DNA of 9,274 bases, taken from an uncultured Bacteroidales bacterium (GTDB lineage Bacteria; Bacteroidota; Bacteroidia; Bacteroidales; WCHB1-69). The notes beneath the pieces were generated by a model. It searched no databases. It was given only the letters and a program-made list of their open reading frames with translations, and was not told the DNA's origin. This document shows, one piece after another, positions 5,743-9,274 of this stretch (the stretch's first letter is position 1; each line of letters starts with the position of its first letter). The stretch lies in the NCBI GenBank assembly GCA_937892025.1, contig CALAVA010000163.1, forward strand, positions 1 to 9,274. Reading direction: 5' to 3'. A program made the translations under genes and the position numbers.

Positions 5743-6054
5743 CTATTTAATTTCTACATCTACTCCACTTGGCAATTCTAGTTTCATTAATGCGTCAATA
5801 GTTTTTGCTGTTGTTCCATAAATATCCAATAAACGCTTATAAGAAGATAACTCAAACTGTTCTCTTGCTTTTTTATTTACAAAGGTAGAACGATTTACTG
5901 TAAAAATCTTCTTTTGTGTTGGAAGTGGAATAGGACCAACGACAACAACATTGTCATCCTTAACGGCATTGACTGTCTTCACAATTCTTTCGGCTGATTT
6001 ATCAACCAAACTGTGGTCATACGACTTTAATTTAATTCTAATTTTTTGACTCAC
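5743..6054 (-). CDS. rpsJ: 30S ribosomal protein S10 (uS10), GTG start
   Basis: S10 is in the 30S head and also serves as the NusE partner of NusB in antitermination. The 103-residue product reads (M)SQKIRIKLKSYDHSLVDKS from a GTG at 6054; the homology runs right up to this codon, which fixes it as the start. Further landmarks are GPIPLPTQKKIFTVNRS (40-56), VNKKAREQFELSSYKRL (about 58-75) and DALMKLELPSGVDVEI at the end. The GTG and MSQKIRIKLKSYDH wording fit Bacteroidota. The loop before GPIPLPT (about residues 29-36, NAVKDDNV) seems about three residues longer than usual. The gene follows fusA after 18 bases with no tuf between them. Confidence 0.96.
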   Translation of the reverse strand: MSQKIRIKLKSYDHSLVDKSAERIVKTVNAVKDDNVVVVGPIPLPTQKKIFTVNRSTFVNKKAREQFELSSYKRLLDIYGTTAKTIDALMKLELPSGVDVEIK

Positions 6055-6072
6055 TTTTGTTTATATTATTAA

Positions 6073-8169
6073 TTATTTAACACTTAATTTCCATTTAGAG
6101 ACTAATTCGTTCACCACATTTATCGGTGGTTCTGCATAATGTGAAAATTCCATTGTTACAGAACCTCTACCTGAGGTTAAAGATCTCAAATTAGTTATAT
6201 AACCGAACATTTCAGCGAGAGGAACATTTGCTTTGATATGCTGTAAACCTATTTTGGCTGAAATTTCAGACAATACGGCTCTTCTTCTATTTAAATCGCC
6301 TGTTACATTTCCTAAATATATGTCTGGCACAACCACTTCAACTTTCATTATCGGTTCCAACAAGGTAGGATCGGCTTTTTTTGCTGCTTCTTTGAATGCT
6401 TTATATGCACAGATTTCAAAAGAATTTGCATCTGAATCAACGGGATGATAAGAACCATCTATCACAACAACTTTAGCATTTATTAATTGATAGCCTAAAA
6501 GTGGACCATTATTCATTGCTTTTTCAAAACCTTTTTGAATACTCGGCATAAATTCTTTAGGGATATTGCCACCTTTAACTTCATTTACAAATTGCAAGCC
6601 TTTTACTCCATCTTCTGCTGGGGATATTTCAAACTCTATATCGGCAAATTGACCGCGCCCTCCTGTTTGTTTTTTGTGTACTTCTCTATGATGTACTGTG
6701 GAACGAATTGCTTCTCGATAAGAAACGATAGGATTACCAGAATTACATTCAACATGAAATTCTCTTCTTATTCTATCTATTAATATTTCAAGATGCAACT
6801 CTCCCATTCCACTAATAACGGTCTGTCCGCTTTCAGAGTCTGTATTAACTCTAAAAGTTGGGTCTTCTTCTGCCAACTTTTGCAAACTAACACTTAATTT
6901 ATCTATATCTTCTTGTGTTTTGGGTTCTATTGCAATACTGATAACAGGTTCTGGAAATTCTATAGATTCTAATACAATAGGATGATTTTCATCACAAATG
7001 GTATTCCCAGTTCTCATTTCTTTTAATCCTACCAAAACACCGATATTCCCGGCAGAAATACTATCCAAGTTTTTCTGTTTGTTGGCATGCATTTCAAAAA
7101 TTCTTGACACACGTTCTTTTTTACCTGTAGAAGTATTTAAAACGTAACTTCCTGCTTGCAATGTTCCCGAATAAACTCTAAAAAATGCGATTTTCCCGAC
7201 AAAAGGATCGGTTGCTATTTTGAATATCAAAGCGGAAAAGGGTTCCGTGTCGCTAGGTAAACGTATTTCTTCTTTTTCTGTTTTGGGATTAATTCCTTTT
7301 ATTGCTCCTTTATCCATTGGACTTGGCAAATAATAGGTTATTGCATCCAATAATCTTTGTACGCCTTTGTTTCGGAAAGATGACCCACACAAAACAGGTG
7401 TTATTTTCAAAGAAATTGTAGCCTCTCTTACAGCGGCTATAATATCTTCTGAAGTAATAAAATCGGGATTTTCTAAGAATTTCTCCAACAAATCTTCTCG
7501 TTCTTCAGCAACACCTTCAATTAGTTTAAGGCGATATTCTGTTACAATATCCTGAATGTCTGTTGGAATAGGAATTTCATTGATAAGCATTCCTTTTGAC
7601 TCTTCATCCCAAACATAAGCCTTATTAAACACCAAATCTACAATTCCGCTAAAGGAATCTTCGGCTCCAATAGGTATTTGCAATGGAATAGGATTGGCTC
7701 CTAAACGTTGTTTTATTTGAGCGATGACATCAAAAAAATCTGCTCCCATCCTATCCATTTTATTAATATAACTGATACGTGGCACGCCATATTTATCGGC
7801 TTGCCGCCAAACTGTTTCTGATTGAGGTTGCACGCCTCCCACAGCACAGAACAAAGCAACAGCTCCATCCAGCACTCTCAAAGAACGTTCTACCTCTACA
7901 GTAAAATCTACGTGTCCGGGCGTATCAATTATATTGATTTTATAGGGCATATCATCTCTTTTCCAGAAGACTGTCGTTGCAGCAGAAGTAATGGTAATGC
8001 CACGTTCTTGTTCTTGCTCCATAAAATCCATCGTAGCCGCACCATCATGTACCTCACCTAACTTATAGTTTTTTCCGGTATAGTACAAAATACGCTCGGT
8101 TGTGGTGGTTTTACCAGCATCGATATGGGCCATTATACCAATATTCCGAACTAATTTCAAATCTTCCAT
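6073..8169 (-). CDS. fusA: Elongation factor G
   Basis: EF-G is the cytosolic GTPase that drives tRNA-mRNA translocation and, with RRF, ribosome recycling. The 698-residue product has all GTP-binding motifs: G1 AHIDAGKT (14-21), G2 RGITI (56-60), G3 DTPGH (82-86), G4 NKMD (136-139) and a G5-like CGSSF (261-265). Domain II covers about 300-400 (FKIATDPFVGKIAFFRVYSG). Domain III follows (AEEDPTFRV, SGMGELHLEI). Domain IV has KKQTGGRGQFAD (499-510) and the tip loop DGSYHPVDSD with H574, and domain V ends with SHYAEPP. The wording in domain II (NTSTGKKERVSRIFEMHANKQ, split across 345-365) resembles Bacteroidota EF-G. It is the translocase-type EF-G, not a diverged paralogue, judging by its intact motifs and location in the str cluster. 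It follows rpsG after 38 bases without a Shine-Dalgarno sequence. Confidence 0.98.
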   Translation of the reverse strand: MEDLKLVRNIGIMAHIDAGKTTTTERILYYTGKNYKLGEVHDGAATMDFMEQEQERGITITSAATTVFWKRDDMPYKINIIDTPGHVDFTVEVERSLRVLDGAVALFCAVGGVQPQSETVWRQADKYGVPRISYINKMDRMGADFFDVIAQIKQRLGANPIPLQIPIGAEDSFSGIVDLVFNKAYVWDEESKGMLINEIPIPTDIQDIVTEYRLKLIEGVAEEREDLLEKFLENPDFITSEDIIAAVREATISLKITPVLCGSSFRNKGVQRLLDAITYYLPSPMDKGAIKGINPKTEKEEIRLPSDTEPFSALIFKIATDPFVGKIAFFRVYSGTLQAGSYVLNTSTGKKERVSRIFEMHANKQKNLDSISAGNIGVLVGLKEMRTGNTICDENHPIVLESIEFPEPVISIAIEPKTQEDIDKLSVSLQKLAEEDPTFRVNTDSESGQTVISGMGELHLEILIDRIRREFHVECNSGNPIVSYREAIRSTVHHREVHKKQTGGRGQFADIEFEISPAEDGVKGLQFVNEVKGGNIPKEFMPSIQKGFEKAMNNGPLLGYQLINAKVVVIDGSYHPVDSDANSFEICAYKAFKEAAKKADPTLLEPIMKVEVVVPDIYLGNVTGDLNRRRAVLSEISAKIGLQHIKANVPLAEMFGYITNLRSLTSGRGSVTMEFSHYAEPPINVVNELVSKWKLSVK

Positions 8170-8207
8170 TCTTACTTATGCTATGCTCTTCTTCGGTGTT
8201 TTTTTGA

Positions 8208-8675
8208 CTAAAAACGGAAATGAGAGAAAGCCTTATTGGCTTCTGCCATTCTATGAATTTCTTCTTTACGTTTAAATGCAGCACCTTCTTCTTTGTAAGC
8301 AGCCATGATTTCTGCGGCCAATTTTTGGCTCATTGATTTTTCATGACGTTTACGTGAAAAATTTATCAAATTTTTCATGCCGACAGATTGTTTTCTTTCT
8401 GGACGAATTTCAGAAGGAATTTGAAATGTAGCACCACCAATTCTTCTACTACGAACCTCCACAGATGGAGTTACATTAGCTAAAGCTTGTCGCCATACCT
8501 CCAAACCATCTTCTTTCGTTTTTTCTGAAACTACATCTATCGCTTCATAGAAAATTTTAAAAGCTCCATTTTTCTTACCTCCCAACATAATGTTGTTGAC
8601 AAATTTAGTAACTTGAACATCATTATACTTTGGGTCTGGCAAAATAATTCTTTTCTTTGGTCTTGCTTTTCTCAT
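8208..8675 (-). CDS. rpsG: 30S ribosomal protein S7 (uS7)
   Basis: S7 nucleates folding of the 16S 3' domain and lines the E site and mRNA exit in the 30S head. The 155-residue product matches the family length. Landmarks are MRKARPKKRIILPDPKYND (1-19), VTKFVNNIMLGGKK (22-35), ALANVTPSVEVRSRRIGGAT (64-83), FQIPSEIRPERKQ (84-96) and the C-terminal HRMAEANKAFSHFRF. The protein ends right after SHFRF, a short C-terminus like other Bacteroidota S7 proteins. The ATG at 8675 lies 54 bases after rpsL, behind an A-rich leader with no Shine-Dalgarno core. In E. coli S7 represses translation through the rpsL-rpsG spacer; I cannot see a matching structure in this AT-rich one. Intact. Confidence 0.98.
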   Translation of the reverse strand: MRKARPKKRIILPDPKYNDVQVTKFVNNIMLGGKKNGAFKIFYEAIDVVSEKTKEDGLEVWRQALANVTPSVEVRSRRIGGATFQIPSEIRPERKQSVGMKNLINFSRKRHEKSMSQKLAAEIMAAYKEEGAAFKRKEEIHRMAEANKAFSHFRF

Positions 8676-8729
8676 GCTCTTTTATATTTTTTAAAGAACT
8701 TTTCTTATATTAATATTAATAATGTATTA

Positions 8730-9110
8730 CTATGCTTTTGTTTTAGGACGTTTAGCACCATATTTAGAACGTCTTTGTTTTCTTCCTTCCACACCAGATG
8801 TATCTAAGGCACCTCTAATTATATGGTATCTTACACCGGGAAGGTCTTTTACTCTTCCACCTCTTATCATCACGATAGAGTGTTCTTGCAAATTATGACC
8901 TTCACCAGGAATATAGGCATTCACTTCCTTTTGGTTGGTCAATCTCACTCTTGCCACTTTTCTCATTGCAGAATTTGGTTTTTTGGGAGTAGTTGTATAA
9001 ACTCTCACACAAACACCTCTTCTTTGTGGGCAAGCATCCAATGCAGGGGACTTACTTTTATATTTCATTTGCGTCCGCCCTTTTCTTACTAATTGTTGAA
9101 TTGTAGGCAT
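8730..9110 (-). CDS. rpsL: 30S ribosomal protein S12 (uS12)
   Basis: S12 sits at the decoding centre and controls accuracy. The 126-residue product is canonical: MPTIQQLVRKGR, SPALDACPQRRGVCVRVYTT (21-40), TPKKPNSAMRKVARVRLTN (41-59), GEGHNLQEHSIV (69-80) and RGGRVKDLPGVRYH (83-96). K43, K88 and P91 are the wild-type residues at the classic streptomycin-resistance positions, so no target-site resistance is expected from this protein. D89 is the residue methylthiolated by RimO in E. coli. The ATG at 9110 is the first gene after the promoter, with a 5' leader of about 70 bases. An AAGGA lies about 13 bases upstream of the ATG, too far for a normal ribosome binding site. Confidence 0.98.
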   Translation of the reverse strand: MPTIQQLVRKGRTQMKYKSKSPALDACPQRRGVCVRVYTTTPKKPNSAMRKVARVRLTNQKEVNAYIPGEGHNLQEHSIVMIRGGRVKDLPGVRYHIIRGALDTSGVEGRKQRRSKYGAKRPKTKA

Positions 9111-9159
9111 ATCTTACTTTTTATCCTTATTTTTTATTTTTATCTAATTCTATTTTTTG

Positions 9160-9182
9160 TCCTAAAAAAGATATTTTAAGGA
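9160..9182 (-). other. Imperfect hairpin at the expected 5' end of the operon transcript
   Basis: The minus strand reads TCCTTAAAA, a loop of five (TATCT), then TTTTTAGGA. This gives eight pairs with one T-T mismatch. It lies right where transcription from the -7 element should begin. It could protect the mRNA 5' end or take part in control, but it is AT-rich and may be chance. Confidence 0.3.
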
Positions 9183-9185
9183 GTG

Positions 9186-9193
9186 CAAATATA
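9186..9193 (-). promoter_or_regulatory. Bacteroidota-type -7 promoter element of the operon
   Basis: On the minus strand this reads TATATTTG followed by CAC, matching the TAnnTTTG -7 consensus used by the primary sigma factor of Bacteroidota. It is 76 bases before the rpsL ATG, giving an expected transcript start near 9179-9181. I found no convincing TTG/TTTG -33 element about 20 bases further upstream; that stretch is mostly A. It would drive the whole operon, since no other promoter-like site or terminator is seen within it. Confidence 0.65.
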
Positions 9194-9274
9194 AAACTTT
9201 TTTTTCTAATATTCATTGTTTTGATAGAAAATATTTTCCAAATGATTTGGATACGAATTACATCTATTAAAACC
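9194..9274. other. Non-coding upstream flank, AT-rich, with a 13-base palindrome
   Basis: No coding sequence is seen here. It contains CCAAATGATTTGG at 9238-9250, a perfect inverted repeat with six-base arms around one base, about 45 bases upstream of the promoter element. It could be an operator or part of a neighbouring gene's 3' region; nothing decides this. Confidence 0.35.

Noticed and set aside
6055..6072. Missing tuf between fusA and rpsJ as a deletion
   Set aside because: The gap is a normal short spacer, and Bacteroidota usually carry tuf elsewhere, so the absence is expected.
8676..8729. AT-rich rpsL-rpsG spacer as an S7 autoregulatory site
   Set aside because: It holds only AT-rich inverted words (ATTAATATTAAT type) and no structure resembling the S7 target.
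9124..9128. AAGGA upstream of rpsL as a Shine-Dalgarno site
   Set aside because: The spacing to the ATG is about 13 bases, longer than a working site, and the other right-hand genes have none.

Overview
The window is one continuous minus-strand ribosomal-protein operon, read from about 9190 down to 1. Its order is that of the fused str-S10-spc clusters: rpsL, rpsG, fusA, rpsJ, rplC, rplD, rplW, rplB, rpsS, rplV, rpsC, rplP, rpmC, rpsQ, rplN, rplX, rplE (the last cut by the window edge). There is no tuf between fusA and rpsJ. I see no tRNA, rRNA, CRISPR, insertion sequence or unrelated gene. The only sizeable non-coding stretch is the 164 bases upstream of rpsL, which hold the operon promoter.

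Right part (about 1825-9274, rpsC back to rpsL): AT-rich and clearly Bacteroidota-like. The promoter has a Bacteroidota-type -7 element (TATATTTG). The start codons lack Shine-Dalgarno sequences and sit behind A-rich leaders. S10, S19, L22, L3, S12 and EF-G carry wording I associate with that phylum (for example S10 starting MSQKIRIKLKSYDH from a GTG, and L22 starting MGARKR). These genes look intact: most of the 30S head proteins, the early 50S exit-tunnel proteins and the translocase EF-G.

Left part (1 to about 1380, with rplP as the probable transition): different in character. It is richer in G+C in sampled lines. Every gene whose start is preserved (rpmC, rpsQ, rplN, rplE) has a purine-rich Shine-Dalgarno sequence 4-7 bases upstream. 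L5 and L24 carry features not typical of Bacteroidota: an RAKKSIS stretch in L5 and a four-cysteine zinc-ribbon tail in L24. My weak guess for this part is an Elusimicrobiota-like or other Shine-Dalgarno-using lineage.

The left part also contains a lesion. The last quarter of rplN and the first third or more of rplX are missing, and the remnants are joined out of frame near 611-617. Both proteins are universal and normally indispensable. The mosaic plus this lesion means either an assembly chimera with a collapse, or a real foreign, decaying replacement or second copy of the L29-L5 block. The sequence alone cannot decide which; reads across 560-660 and 1380-1830 would.
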